DNA of 64,000 nt from Climacium dendroides (GCA_950106755.1 OX467083.1:45894555-45958554); one strand, 5' to 3'; numbered from the stretch's first letter, positions 1-12,348 are shown. A program made the numbers and translations. The notes: generated by a model from the letters alone, not told the origin.

Positions 1-540
1 AAATTTAAAAGATTTAGTTTTTTTCTTCAAAAAACTGTTCAATAGAAGTAGGTACAAGATAAAAGGAAATCTAAATCATTAATATCTCTAAGATGAAATT
101 AAAATGCACTAATCCTAGTGGTGAAAATTAAACCATGTGGAATTTTTTATTTTTTTAAATTATAAAAATTACATTTAAAAATGAATCCTGTGAGTTTTTT
201 TTTTGAAGAAGATGCTCTAATTTCCCAAAAAAAAAGATTGTCCATAACTTTCTCATAACAAATCCAAATGGAATGAATCAAAGCTTTCAATGTAGACGAA
301 AACATAATCTATGAGAAAAAAAATTATTTTGAATTGTTCTTTGTTGCCCCCTCTCCCTTGTTTTGAGCTCATTTGGACATAACTTTTGTTCCTAGACATT
401 GATTGGAAAAAACATTATATTCCTACAAAACTAATCCATTTTTCTATTTTTTAAAACAAATTAAAAAATGAAGACAAAAATTGAGATTGTAAGTACTTGT
501 ACAAAATCCCATTTGTTCCCAAAGGTCCTTTAGGGATTAA
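1..540 (-). mobile_element. TTAA-bounded repeat, family F1, copy A (cut by window edge)
   Basis: This is the end portion of the 0.9-kb F1 family. Its reverse complement starts TTAATCCCTAAAGGACC and then follows copy B (2548-3481) through the stretch around 2600-3070. The TTAA at 537-540 is the outer boundary. The other end lies before the window. No coding capacity is visible. Orientation is opposite to copy B. Confidence 0.7.
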
Positions 541-1712
541 CTACTCATCTTTCTAAGTATGTTTTACAATTTTTGAATTTAAAAGATCCTATCTTTGGCT
601 TCTATGACACTTGTTTTTTTATACTTTTGCACAACAGCTATCAAAGACACTCTCACAACTAACCATATGCTAAGATTTATTATTGAAAACTCTGTTGTCA
701 CCACCTCTTTTCAAGGATGAGAGACTTTTAAACACTAGAATGTTGAACTTAATGGGTATTGCCACTAAAGAGTTAAACATGATGGCTACTGCTACTAAGA
801 CTTTGGAGAAATTTTCTATAAAAAAATTGAGCACCATTGGTGTTACTACTATACTACTTAAACATGATGGGTATTACTACAATTCAATTCTAGAGGACCA
901 TAGACTTTTAAACACTAGAATATTTAAGGCCATGGATATTGCCAATTCACAAATACTAAACAAGATAACTTAGAGTAGAAGGAACATTAAGAGTGGAAAA
1001 ATATTAGTGTAGATTGAAAAACAAAGTACAAAAATATCCATGACCTATATAGGCAAGATTAAAGTTTTCCAAATATATATATATATATATATATATTCAC
1101 TAGCTATATCTTGAAGTTTCTTCAAATAAAACAAAGCAATACTAGGAGGCATTAGGAGACACTGAGAAATCATAAGGGGTATTGGGAGGTTTTAAGATGC
1201 AACAAATCTAGTCTATTAAAGTCATTTGAAGGTTCAAATAGCCACACAAATACTATACAAGTCCTCTGCAATATTAGGAAGATACTCCTATCATTGAAAA
1301 AAAGTTTGACATCTATAAAGTTTAGTAAGGGTAGAGAGAAGTTATCTAAGTTGATTCACGACAATGACCTATCCAAGACAATATATGTGATATGAATCCT
1401 AGGAACATCAAACAAGCAACATCAAATAATATATAATGCCAATTTTGAGTACAATGTTGATTTTGGGTATACTTATATATATTTATCTAAAATCGTATCC
1501 ATATGGTTTGATCAATTGTTGCACTAGCTGATGTCTATCTATAAAATATGAAACCCCAAAAGTAGAAAATCAATTATGAATTGAATATCAGTGACTTTTA
1601 CATGATTTCAATAACCATTTTGCCATGAGTTTAATTTTTTTTTATATTACCTATTTATTGAAATCATTAGAAGAGACATTTTTCAATTGAGGAAGTTAGG
1701 TTTTGATATGAA
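541..1712. other. AT-rich intergenic DNA without a supported gene
   Basis: A 19-base motif (GACTTTTAAACACTAGAAT) occurs twice, near 723 and 903, inside a 96-codon open stretch at 683-973. That stretch has no recognisable domain and looks like repeat-derived sequence. A short (AT)n run lies at about 1073-1096. Confidence 0.5.
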
Positions 1713-2049
1713 ACTATGTACCTAAAAGATGCAAACATCTTTTGGGTATTCGTTTATCAATAACATTATAATTTACTAACATGCTTTGAATTATAGAAAT
1801 TGTACAATGAGAAGTCTTAAAAATCAATATCAAACAAATATAAAAACTAATACTAAGAATCTTTGAAGATTGGATAGATGAAATTGCATGATGTGAAGTA
1901 ACATGACAAATGGTGTCTAAGTGCAAAGATGAAAAAATCTAAAGTACGTTATTTGGATGATTGATACAGAGTTAAGTAGTATTTGTTAGTAAATTATAAT
2001 GTTATTGATAAATTAATATCCAAAAGATGTCTGCATCTAGGTACATAGT
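1713..2049. mobile_element. MITE-like element with long inverted arms
   Basis: The left arm at about 1713-1781 and the right arm at about 1984-2049 are inverted copies of each other, covering ACTATGTACCTA, a run around AAGATGCAAACATCTTTTGG, and TCAATAACATTATAATTTAC. They differ at scattered positions. The middle of about 200 bases has no gene. Long near-identical arms with a short core fit a non-autonomous DNA element. The target duplication is not clear. Confidence 0.65.
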
Positions 2050-2547
2050 GATAGAATTGTCAATTTCAATTAAAACCACACATGATTTCTAAAAGGGGTA
2101 CACGTGGCATTATTCTATTGATTGTTAAGATTTTACAAATTTTCTATGAAGGGTACACATATAATTTTCCTATTGGTTGTAGAACTTTTGAGCAAACTTT
2201 TGAGCAAATCCCTTGTGTGAAAGGAATTTATGAATTCCATATGTGAAACCTACTCCAACATCCATACTTGTAATCCTGGTGAACTTATAGAAGTTGCAAA
2301 CCATATCAAATATATGTGTATTTTTTTGCTTGTAAATGTGTATGTATTATATATTTGTATTTGCATTCATATTTTGTGAATGTATCCAAATTCAGATTCT
2401 GTATCCATTGTCTAAATTTGTATCCGTATTTATATTTGTATTTTATATTCATATTTTAAATTTGTATTTTGTATCCAAATTTGGATGCCCAAGATTGTTT
2501 GCTCCCTCAACATCAATGACTTTGGTTTTTTTAGAAGATTGTTAGCA
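2050..2547. repeat. Intergenic DNA with degenerate TTTGTATCC-type repeats
   Basis: Between about 2330 and 2485 the motifs TTTGTATCC, TTTGTATTT and CATATTTT recur irregularly and form a degenerate low-complexity tract. No gene is visible on either strand. Confidence 0.4.
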
Positions 2548-3481
2548 TTAACCCCTAAAGGACCATTGTCCCTTCGGGGGACAAATTGGATTTCGGGCAG
2601 GTACCTACGGGCTGAAATTTTGTCATGATTTTTTGAAACTTTTTTTGAAGATAGAAAAACTGATGAGCTTTGTGGGAATATAATTTTTTTCACATTTGAT
2701 GCCCGGAAACAAAAGTTATGATCAAATAAGCTCAAAGTAGGGGCAGTCCGGGCAGCAAAAAAAAAATTGCAAAATTTTGAATTTTTCTTTTTTGGATTTT
2801 TTTTCTTGTAGATTATATTTTTGTCTGCATGGGAAGCTTTGATTCATTCCATTTGGACTTATTATGAGAAAGTTATGGACAATCTTGTTTATCGGGTAGT
2901 TAGAGCATCTTCCTGAAAAAATAACTTATAGAATCCATTTCTGAATGCAATTTTTACAATTTTTCTGAAAAAAAAATTTTACATGAATTTGTTTGCTTGC
3001 TAGAACAATCCCACCATTGGGATTAGTGCATTTTAATTCCATCTTAAAGATATTAATAATTTAGATTTTCCTTCATTCTCATACCTACTTCTACTTAACA
3101 ATTTTTTTAAGCATGAAAATTAATCTTTTTCTTAAAATTTTCTTTTTCCCTAGATTCTCAACTCAATTTCCCACAATAAGGATTTAAAGCTCAAAACTCT
3201 GTAGTGCAAAAAATTTAAGTTAAAAAAGTTCAAAGTCAAATAATCCAGTCCCGCAAGGTGCTGAAAAAATTATTTTTTTCACTTTAAACGCAAATATCTT
3301 TTAATCTATGTGGTCAAAATTTCTGAATTTTTTTTCACACATTTCCATACTAGTAAGGTATAAGATCCTACGGTTGGATGTGCAACAAAAATAATTTTCA
3401 AATTTTTTTACTCTTTGCTACAGAAATGGCAGTTTTGAATGTTTTTTGGCAGAAATAAGGCCTTGGTCCTTTAGGGGTTAA
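2548..3481 (+). mobile_element. TTAA-bounded repeat, family F1, copy B (reference copy)
   Basis: The element opens TTAACCCCTAAAGGACCA and closes with its reverse complement TGGTCCTTTAGGGGTTAA, an 18-base perfect inverted pair including the TTAA. The core is about 926 bases. Flanking bases outside the TTAA (GCA on the left, AGT on the right) do not match, so TTAA is the best candidate target duplication. The body has no long open frame. F1 copies recur at 1-540, 5096-6015, 41953-43523, 56343-57238 and 61066-61524. A CCC-starting end next to TTAA resembles piggyBac-type elements; that assignment is inference. Confidence 0.8.
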
Positions 3482-5095
3482 AGTGGGTTTTTTTTTTCCT
3501 AAACTCATATCAACGGCTCTTGTTTTTTCCAAGGGAAGGGGGAGAGGAATTGAAATGCAAACATCATGTTTGCATCTTTTTAGTATATAGTTAGTATAGA
3601 GCCATTTGATATTTATTTTTTGTGGTACAGAAAGCATTTTATTTCAATGTAGAAAAAGTACAAATAAAGCCACTTGGAGGTGATACCATTGGTGGATCAA
3701 CCTAGATGTCTTAGGTAACTGCACCTAATTGGAACTTCTTTGAAAAATTGTCCATGTAGATTCTTTCCTAGAATGTACATCCTCTTAACATGCATGAAAT
3801 CCTATCATTTGATTTTGGGTACACTTATTTTAGCACTTCAAAAATTCATAGCTTATTCATATTTTGTACCATAATTACATGTGAAGATAATTTCAAATTC
3901 TTTTTTGATTTCCAACAAACTTCAACAAAAATTATTCAAATTTTATAATGGGAACCAAACTCAAATGTTTTGGAATAGTTTTAAGTTAATTGCACTTAAT
4001 TATTACCCCTTTCTAAAAAGACACAATACATTATTGCCTAAAATATACTACCTCCATTCATGAGAGTCTAGGAGTAATTTGGGATATTCGTATTTTTAGC
4101 AATTTGAAAATCCATAATTCATACATTTAGTGTTCAAATAAAACATAAAAAGGGAATCTATAATACTTTCTGACTTCCAACAAGATCCAACAAAAATTTA
4201 GGCAATTTAATAATAGGATTAATTTTTATTATTTAATTCATACACATTTAGGTGTAATTATCCAAGGTGCACTTAGAAACAAAAAATGAAATCATTATGC
4301 CATTTTCAAAGATTTTCATTTTTTAGCATAATTTGTTGTGGAATATTTTTTTGTCTTATAGCTTGAGTTTTCAATGGCTCTATTTGGATTGTCTACTTTG
4401 CAAATCCAAATCTCATTAATATGTCTTTATAAAAATATTTTCATGTGCTTTCAATGATAGTAATCATAGGTTATAATTTTGCACCAAACAAAAAGTAATA
4501 ATATATTTAGTGAATCATTTAGAATGTCTAATTGATGATGCTTTCAGATTGTTACTAATAGTCTACCACATGTACCTAATTCAATGCTTTTTGAATGAAA
4601 AGTATCCAATGAATGCTTGACCCTACCAAAATATTTTCTTTGGCGTAGCAAAAAATATAATTTTATTGAAGTCAACAATTTTGCCAAACCTATTTTTTCT
4701 TCTATAAATAGCTAATTGGATTAGCAATGATAGAAATTCTTTTTGCTTTGGACCACAAGGAGACTCAAACTTGTACAAATTAGTAAGTTGCACTAGTAAA
4801 ACAAACAAGCATTTGTTGCAATGAAACAATGTCTCTGTATTTCTTTGTGATGATGTTTCTAAGTACTTTTAGAGATGCTCTTACTTTACAACACTATAAT
4901 GTTTTCTACTCATCAAGATAGCTACACTAACAATGCAAATTAGTGTAATGGTTAGTACTTGTAGTCAGTCTTATTTACCCTATCATATAACTAACTCTAA
5001 TTCTCATTTAGTTGACAATTACTATTTACCTTGAATCTTTTTTTAATGCAAGGTTAATCCTAATCTTTTTTTAGGGGTGAAAATTTAGTTGTCAT
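3482..5095. other. AT-rich intergenic DNA without a supported gene
   Basis: No gene or recognisable element termini were found. A perfect 21-base palindrome (3555-3575) lies near the left end. Short open stretches here lack recognisable motifs. Confidence 0.5.
3555..3575. repeat. Perfect short palindrome
   Basis: ATGCAAACAT, one C, then ATGTTTGCAT: a 10-base perfect hairpin. The similar AAGATGCAAACATCTTTT in the MITE-like arm at 1713-1781 suggests a shared element-derived origin. Confidence 0.6.
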
Positions 5096-6015
5096 TTAAC
5101 CTTTGAAGGACCAAGAGTCCCCCTTAAGGAACTTTTAGGAGTTCATGTAGGTTCCTATGACCTCAAATTTTGGTGAATTTTTTTTGAAACTTTCTTATAA
5201 GATAGAAGAACTTAATATTAGCTTCATGGGAATACAATTATTATTTCAATTGGTGCATGGGAACAAAAGTAATGCCTTTTTAAACATAATTTTTTTTGTC
5301 GTTGGATAAAAAAAGAAATCTACAAACACTTGAAATAAGTTTAAAAAAAATTCTTATAGATCTTATTTTTGTCTACATGTGAAAATTTGATTCATTCTGT
5401 TTTGATTAATAGTGAAAGTTATAGACAATCTTGTTTTGGGGGCAATCTAATGGCATCTTTTTGAAAAAAATTACTTGTAGGTTTCATTTTTGAATGCAAT
5501 TTTTACAATTTTTCAAAAAAAAAAATTTGACAAGGTTAAGTTTGCATTCTAGAACAATCTCACCATTAGAATTATTGTCTTTCAATCCCATCTTAGAGGT
5601 ATTATTGCTTTAGTTTTTCTTTCAATCTACATAATAATTTTTTAAAGAATGATAATCAAATGTGGTTTTTTTGAATTTTTTTTCTAGACCTACTCTTCAA
5701 TTCTTCACCACCACCCCCAAAACCTAAAAAAATCGAAGTCTTCAATGGAAAATTTTACTACAAATGGCAGTCAAAGTCATTTGAAATTGCAAGCCAACAT
5801 TCAAAATTTTTTTTTCCAACTTTAAATGCTAATATCATTGAATCTATATAGTCAAACTTCAAGAAATTTTTACCACATGATCTCACACAAGTAAAGTACA
5901 AGATTCTATGGTTAGATTCAAAATTTATTTATTTATTTTCTTGCATGAATGCAATAAAAATGGTAGTTTTGAATGTTTTTTGACAAAAAAATGATCTTGG
6001 TCCTTTAAGGGTTAA
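5096..6015 (+). mobile_element. TTAA-bounded repeat, family F1, copy C
   Basis: It begins TTAACCTTTGAAGGACCA and ends TTGGTCCTTTAAGGGTTAA. At about 920 bases it is close in length to copy B and collinear with it. It is diverged by many substitutions and has no open frame of note. Its right end coincides with the start of the tandem array at 5998. Confidence 0.75.
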
Positions 6016-6735
6016 TTCATGTCGGTAACATGAGTGGCATTGTTTCCATTTAGTGAGTGTTAGTTGGTCTTTCAAGGATTAATTCATGTTGGTAATATAA
6101 ATGGCGTTGTTCCATTCAATGATTGTTACTTGGTCCTTTAGGGGTTAATTTGTGCCGGTAACGTGAGTGACTTTGTTTCCATTCAATAAGTATTACTTGG
6201 TCCTTTAGGGGTTAATTTGTATTGGTAACATGAGTGGCGTTGTTTCCATTCCGTGAGTGTTGCTTGGTCCTTTAGGGGTTAATTTGTGTTGGTAACATCA
6301 GTGGTCTTGTTTCCATTTAGTGAGTGTTGTTTGGTCCTTTAGGGGTTAAAACATGAATGGCCTTGTTTCCATTCAGTGAGTGTTACTTGGTTCTCTAGGG
6401 GTTAATTTGTGTTAATTCGTGTTGATAACATGAGTGGCCTTGTTTCTATTCAGTGAGTGTTGCTTGGTCCTTTAGGGGTTAAAACATGAGTGGCATTGTT
6501 TCCATTCATTGAGTGTTGCTTGGCTCTTTAGGGCTTAATCCATGTTGGTGACACAAGTGTCTTTGTTTCCATTCAATGAGTGTTACTTGGTCCTTTAGGG
6601 GTTAATTCATGCCGGTAACATGAGTGGCCTTGTTTCCATTCAACGAGTGTTTATCGGTTCTTTAGTTAATTAATTTGTGTTAATTCGTGTTGGTAACAGT
6701 AGTGGCCTTGTTTCCATTTTAGTTCAGTGAGTGTT
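5998..6735 (+). repeat. Tandem array of about 11 units, base period about 67 bp, containing the F1 terminus
   Basis: Unit starts (TTGGTCCTTTAGGGG or variants) fall at about 5998, 6064, 6130, 6197, 6264, 6331, 6387, 6464, 6520, 6587 and 6654. Each unit carries the F1 right end, TTGGTCCTTTAGGGGTTAA, then TTCATG or TTTGTG, GGTAACATGAGTGGC, TTGTTTCCATT and AGTGAGTGTT. Spacing is 66-67 except two units of 56 and one of 77, that is, minus or plus about 11 bases. The array begins exactly at the right end of copy C. Confidence 0.85.
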
Positions 6736-7280
6736 ACAAGTTTGCAAATAATTAGCGTTGCAATCCCTAACTTAGAATTTCATCATCAGAGTGAAGTACT
6801 GGAGTGAAGTACCTGCTCCACGTTAACGCTGTTTATTATTTGTCTGAGCTCAAATACCAGAGCGGCAGGAGCGCCAGCACCACTGAGCTGGCTAATTAAC
6901 TTACAGCGGACAGCAGCCAGCTGAGTGAGCTGATGTTTAAGTTACGTAAGGTAGTACTACTACTTCCAGTACATACTGTAGTGGCAGGGGAATGGACAGA
7001 ATTGCAAGCGAGAGACGACCGTATCAATGGGGTCACTGCACTGCAATACACTTAAGTTACCAGTAACTTGAGTTACGGGAACCAGAAGATCATGTGATGG
7101 TAGCCATGGCCCAAGCTTAACTTATTAACTTACTTATTACTGTTCCCACTGCCGAACATGGGAATGCAATCATGCCGGAGGGCTCATTTAATAAGCTTCC
7201 TGTAAGATAGGATTATCTTATAGACAGCTCAGTGCAGGGTTCAAAGGAGGCCACCGGCCAGCTGTGCATGGTTTGTACTG
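6736..7280. other. Intergenic DNA of more balanced composition
   Basis: This stretch is richer in G+C than its neighbours and lacks low-complexity runs. I see no gene, RNA gene or element ends in it. Confidence 0.4.
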
Positions 7281-7564
7281 AGGTAGGTACACCCAAAATC
7301 GCCACTCTTTGCTATCGAGCCTCTATTTTCTATTATTAGACTGGTTGAATTTTCATACGTTGTTGTTGGCAAGTGAAAGGAGGTTCCAACGCACCAGAGG
7401 ACGTGGCATTTGGATACTGTATGCAAAAGTTATCAAAGAACAAAGTTTGGTTCTAAAAGCGTTTCTTCCACATCACATGATTGTTCCCATCTTCTGGTTC
7501 AAAACTGATTTTGGAGATGTGGATGGCGGTTTAAAGTCAGTGGCACATTTGGGTGTACCTACCT
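7281..7564 (+). mobile_element. Short inverted-repeat element, family F4, copy 1
   Basis: Perfect 17-base inverted ends: AGGTAGGTACACCCAAA on the left and TTTGGGTGTACCTACCT on the right. The 284-base body contains the F4 signature AAGTGAAAGGAGGTTCCAAC, then GGCATTTGGATACTGTATGC and AAAAGTTATCAAAGAA. Related copies are at 19590-19863, 55741-56138 and 60766-61046. The open frame running through it is an accident of the repeat. Confidence 0.8.
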
Positions 7565-10353
7565 TAGAGAAAGGGCTGGCCATGGTTGATTCTGCCTTGT
7601 AAGCGGTCATGGGGCAAATTCATAGGGCAAGCTCTATGACTGTGCACAAGGCAAAATCGGGTAGCCCTTTCTCAAGCATAAAAAGCTGATAAAGGCACAT
7701 TCGTGGTCGCTTTTGTTTTGGCAGAATCGGACATTTGAGGCAGGAAAAAAAAGGGCACTCTTAACAATTCAATTGATGAGAGACTATCCCAACGGCCAAG
7801 CTCTCCAAGGGGTACCAATTTTAAATTATAAAAAATTGATTAATTGATTGATTATATCTTTGGAAGGTACATACAGTACAGTTTAATTACACAGAGGGAA
7901 AGAAGAAGAAAAAAAGGAATAAAGACTACCAGGTTTGAATGGGGGTGCAGAGGGTGCAGTTGGGCATCAGCCTCTGGATGCAGCATTCCTGCTGCAGAGC
8001 AGTTAAGGTAGGAGTCTCATAAATCGACCATGGGAGGGATAATGGGCATCTGTAGGAAAATCAGTAGTGCGTAACATTTTTCATGTATTTTGGGTAGAAA
8101 GCGAAAAAGAGGAGTTCGTTGACAATTTAAATCGTAATTTTCTGACTTAGAATGAATTAACTATGAATTTTCAAAGTGAAAGATGCGTAGGTAGCTATTG
8201 GACCAATCTTCAACCGAAATTAGCTTTTGAATGGAGCACTTCAACTTAGGATGTTTTTATAATTATGGCTCTCAAAGAATGATCCATGTCATGCTTTCAT
8301 TTATTTTAGTCTTACACGAATGTATATTTTACTCAAAGGAATTCAAGAACATAATTATTATAAAGCAAAAACTGCATTGAACAAATTGTGATTCATTTTT
8401 GAAACTCTCTACACTATTTGTGGTAGTTGTACAGGGTGATACTAAATGTCTACTCGCAAATTGAGCCTCACACCTCAATGTTTGTAGCAAGTTTCAAATG
8501 GGTGAATTTCAAAATGAACAAACTCTTAATCCTTAAACATCAAGGTAGACATTTGGTGTCCAATGGATGACATATAATCTTTTAGTGTAGGATAGAAGTG
8601 TAACTATTCATCTTCAAAATTTTGTGTGAAAAGGAGAGATCTTCTGTAGTTCTTTGACTTCTAATGAGTGCTTTTGGTTTTTTTAGACCAATGATTCCCA
8701 TGGTATCAAAATGGATGATTTCTATGGTCACCAGTTTATTGTTTAAGGGTTAATTCAAGCCTACCTTGAAAGTAGGTTGGAGTTTTTTCTTTTCTTTTCT
8801 TCTCGATGAAGACCTCGTAAAGGGTCTTACATAACATTCAATTGTAATGAGAAGGCCTACCTTCTTTTGGCCGGAATGTGTGGAATATTCCACACCAATT
8901 AGTAGCTAATTATTTGCGTGTTGCAAATTATCAAAAAATGAAGCTCATTTGCTTGGGCACAATACCTAGGCCATAGCTACAGTTAAGTTAGTAACTAAAT
9001 GAATTAATAACAAATAGTTCACTCAACTAGATTGGTAACAAAATAATTTTTTGGAATAAAGCCTTAAAAAAATAACATTCGATTCATTGAACAAGGTTTT
9101 GACATTCAAATTTCCTCACTATTTTTTGAAAGCCATTTGTGATTATTGTTTTTGAAATGAGAAGACAATTCTTTATATATATTTTGGGTGGTAGGAAGTA
9201 AAACAAATAATGTGAGATATATAAATTAGAATTAGTAGGAGCTCAATTGCTCATAGTTAAATCAAATAAAAGTAGGAATTTTGTTAAAAGTAGAATTTCA
9301 AATCTTATTTAATTATAGTAGAATAACTTTTTTTTAAAATAGACTAAAAAAAAGTTGGATAGTCAAGTTAAATTTCATATCTAAATATCCATTTGATATT
9401 TTAGCCTCTAGTCAAAAGTTATGGACAAATTTCAAAGAGGGGGTAGAAGGGACATTTTCTTTTACATTTTCAAACGTCCTCTCTGGAATTTGTCAAAGGC
9501 ATAGGCTTAAATGACATTGGGATTTTGATTCAAAGTGTTCTTAAGATTTTTGGCAAATCATCTTAACATATCTCTATTGATTTGGTTGTTTGTTTGGTGA
9601 TTTAGCAAAAAGAATAGTGTACACCATAAATCTACTGCTATGATATTGGTACCTCACATGGAAGCTTATTTTAATTCCCCATGTTTTTTTGTTTTTTTTT
9701 GTAGATGAGGCCTCAAGAGAAAGAAAGGCAACTTCTCTAATGGCTATAGAATGTTATGTATGTCTAAGATATAGTGATACTAAGATTATTGCTAAGTAAG
9801 GCTTTTTTGAGCTTGAGATGGCCCTAAATCCTAAATCTAAACCTTAAATTGTAAATGATATCTTTCGAAGCCACATGGCACCCCTCCAAGGGGGTTGAAA
9901 GCTTTGTTCTTGAAAGTCAAATTGCACTCGGTGCATCTAATGTGCCAAACGGTGGCAATCCAAATCATGTCCCATATCAAGCGTAGTCTCTTTGCTCGAT
10001 CTATTAGCCATGTCTATTCTATCAATGTTTAGGGAGAACTACCGGTCAATTCATTGCTAGGTGGTAGAATTGGAAAAGAAAAACCGGGTTGCAATTACTA
10101 ATTAGAAAACATCATGAAGAAACCAATGAACTAATCTATAAATTTTCTATTCAAAGTAAAATATAGACAAAACAAAATGGACTCGATGCTTGGAAAAACA
10201 ATTTAATACATGAATAAAAGAAAAATAGTTTGTAAAACTTAATAACTATTCCAAACGCTGTAAGGTATCTACACTTGTAAAATCTCACAAATAAACAATT
10301 CAGCATGGTTCCCATAACCACATTGAATTTTTTTTTGTGGAGTCATGTTAAGC
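7565..10353. other. Intergenic DNA without a supported gene
   Basis: No gene was found. Around 9215-9500 the sequence matches the left half of the palindrome at 11937-12348, with motifs TTATTTAATTATAGTAGAATAA and AAAAGTTATGGACAAATTTC, so it is a fragment of the same fold-back family. A TTTAAGGGTTAA at about 8744-8755 resembles a degenerate TTAA-family end. Confidence 0.45.
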
Positions 10354-10586
10354 CAGGGAGAACTACCCCCCTCATTGCCCCGGCCAGGGTTAATTGTGAA
10401 AAAAAGTCCCCTATTTTTTTTCCATGATTTTTTATATTTCTACACTACCCCTAGCTAATTTGGGGCCTGCTGATTGCAAATCTGAATTCAGAATTTGCAA
10501 AAAGAATTCATCTGATTGCAAATTAAAAATTCCACTGCGTTTTTCCCAAGGGTAAAATGGGGCAATGAGGGGGTCAGTTCACCCTG
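10354..10586. mobile_element. MITE with about 29-bp inverted ends
   Basis: The left end (CCAGGGAGAACTACCCCCCT, continuing CATTGCCCC) and right end (GGGGCAATG, continuing AGGGGGTCAGTTCACCCTGG) are inverted copies with 3 mismatches in 29 by eye. The 233-base element has no coding capacity. CAGGG-type ends occur in hAT-like elements, but I found no clear 8-base target duplication. Confidence 0.75.
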
Positions 10587-11239
10587 GCCGTCCTGTTGGT
10601 AGTCAAAAGCAGATCTTAGATTCATTCATAGAACGCATTGTGTGAACTGAACACTGTTTGAATAAACTACGAGTTTTCCAAAGCGCCGGGAAATACGTGT
10701 TTCTCCTGAAACCGACCATACACTCTAATAAATAGTGGGAGTACATTTTAGGCAAGAATCTGCACACTGAGGTTGGTGTAAGAAAGCGGTCAAAACTAGG
10801 TGGAGTTAAGTTATTTTACTGTACCTTACTTACCCCCCTCCGTTCTTCCTTCCCAAAGTCCAAATCGTACCGTGCTTGTACTTTGGATTTGAGATTGCTG
10901 GTAAGCTCTGCGCATTTAAAGCCTTAGCCTAGTGCAGCTCCTGCCATCAGTCTGCCCCAGCAGAACTGCAAAGCTTCTGCAGATATGGTGTTGGAATTTG
11001 CTTGGCCGGAGTTGGATAAATGTTTATGATGGAACTCTCTGGACCCTCTTTATGAGTCAATCCAAGTTGACTGTGGAGACGAACATTGGAGAGTCCGCTG
11101 GTTTCAAAAAAAATTAAAAATTAAAAAAGAAAGACAAACATTGGAGAGGTTTCATTATTCCATGAAAAAAGGAATTTATTTCCCGTTTTGTTTGTGTACA
11201 ATAAATAAATTGTTTCGTTCTTGTGTCCGTTTGTTCATA
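10587..11239. other. Intergenic DNA without a supported gene
   Basis: The sequence is of moderate complexity with no gene or RNA recognised. A 61-codon open stretch at 10932-11117 has no recognisable features. Confidence 0.4.
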
Positions 11240-11654
11240 CATCTCAAAGTTCTGGCCCAACGAATTGTTAGCAATTACCATGTAGTTACTAGCATCCATA
11301 GGTGCGTACGTTAATTTGTAAGTTATTGCATTGTTACAATGCACACGATTACTGCAAAAAAGTGATACTATTTTTTCATCTGTATTAACTATGTGACCTC
11401 TATACGATAATCACAGGTGTGCTAATGACACAAATAATGCACAAAAAACTATTATCTTTGTCGTGTATTTTATCTACGTTGAAGTACACGAAAAATTCAT
11501 GACAATAACGTCATTGCTATTTGTTATCGCTGTTTGAAAAATATTGTCAATGTGTAATTGTTGATCACCTTTCTAATTAGCAATAATTTTTTTCTTAATT
11601 AAATTTATTTCATTTTATTAACTAATTAATATAATCTAATAAATTATAATTTAC

Positions 11655-11808
11655 ATTTGTACAATTGCACCAAATGTTGAACTAAATCCATGACTAGACC
11701 AACAAGAAACTTGATGATGTAGTGATAGAAATGTACAACTGCACCAAATGTTTGAATTAAATCCATGATCAGGCTAACAAGAAACTTGACTACATGATGA
11801 TAGATTCA
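11655..11808 (+). repeat. Two-copy tandem duplication (about 77 bp unit)
   Basis: Both units carry TTGTACAA or TGTACAAC, then TGCACCAAATG, TAAATCCATGA and CTAACAAGAAACTTGA. The second unit starts at about 11732. It lies inside the fold-back locus on the left side only. Confidence 0.65.
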
Positions 11809-11936
11809 CTCCAATGGCACTTGGTGAGGTTAAAGAGTGGAGAGGTTCTTTTTATATTGAAATTCATTGTTTGTCATGACCACTCAAAGCATATGGGATA
11901 ACTTAAAGATGAGAGGCTTGGTTGACCACTCATTGT

Positions 11937-12348
11937 CAACTTGAAAATGCAGGAATTGTGTTAAAACCATAATTTCAGACCTCATTTAGGAATAGTAGAG
12001 TAACTTTTTTTGAAAAACTTTGAACTAAGAAAAGGTGGTAAATTAAGCCATGTTTCATCTCCAAAAATTCTTTTGACATTTCAAGTCTTCAATCAAAAGT
12101 TATGAACAAATTTCAGAGAAGCATTAGAAATTGTAAAAAAAAATTCCCTTCCAACACCTCTCTGAAATTTGTCTATAACTTTTGATTAGAGACTTAAAAT
12201 GTCAAACGGATTTTTGGAGATGAGGTATGGCTCAATTTCACAACTTTTCTTAGTTCAAAGTTTTTCAAGAAAAATTCTTCTACTATGCTTAAATGAGGTC
12301 TGAATTTTTACTTTTAATACAATTCCTGCTTTTCAATTGACTTAGTAC
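11937..12348. repeat. Inner palindrome 1 of the fold-back locus
   Basis: The left arm (about 11937-12122) and right arm (about 12158-12348) pair through AAGTTATGAACAAATTTCAG and its inverse CTGAAATTTGTCTATAACTT, and through CCAAAAATTC and AACTTTGAACTAAGAAAAG. The loop is about 35 bases. Related half-copies occur at 9215-9500 and 33750-33970. Confidence 0.75.
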
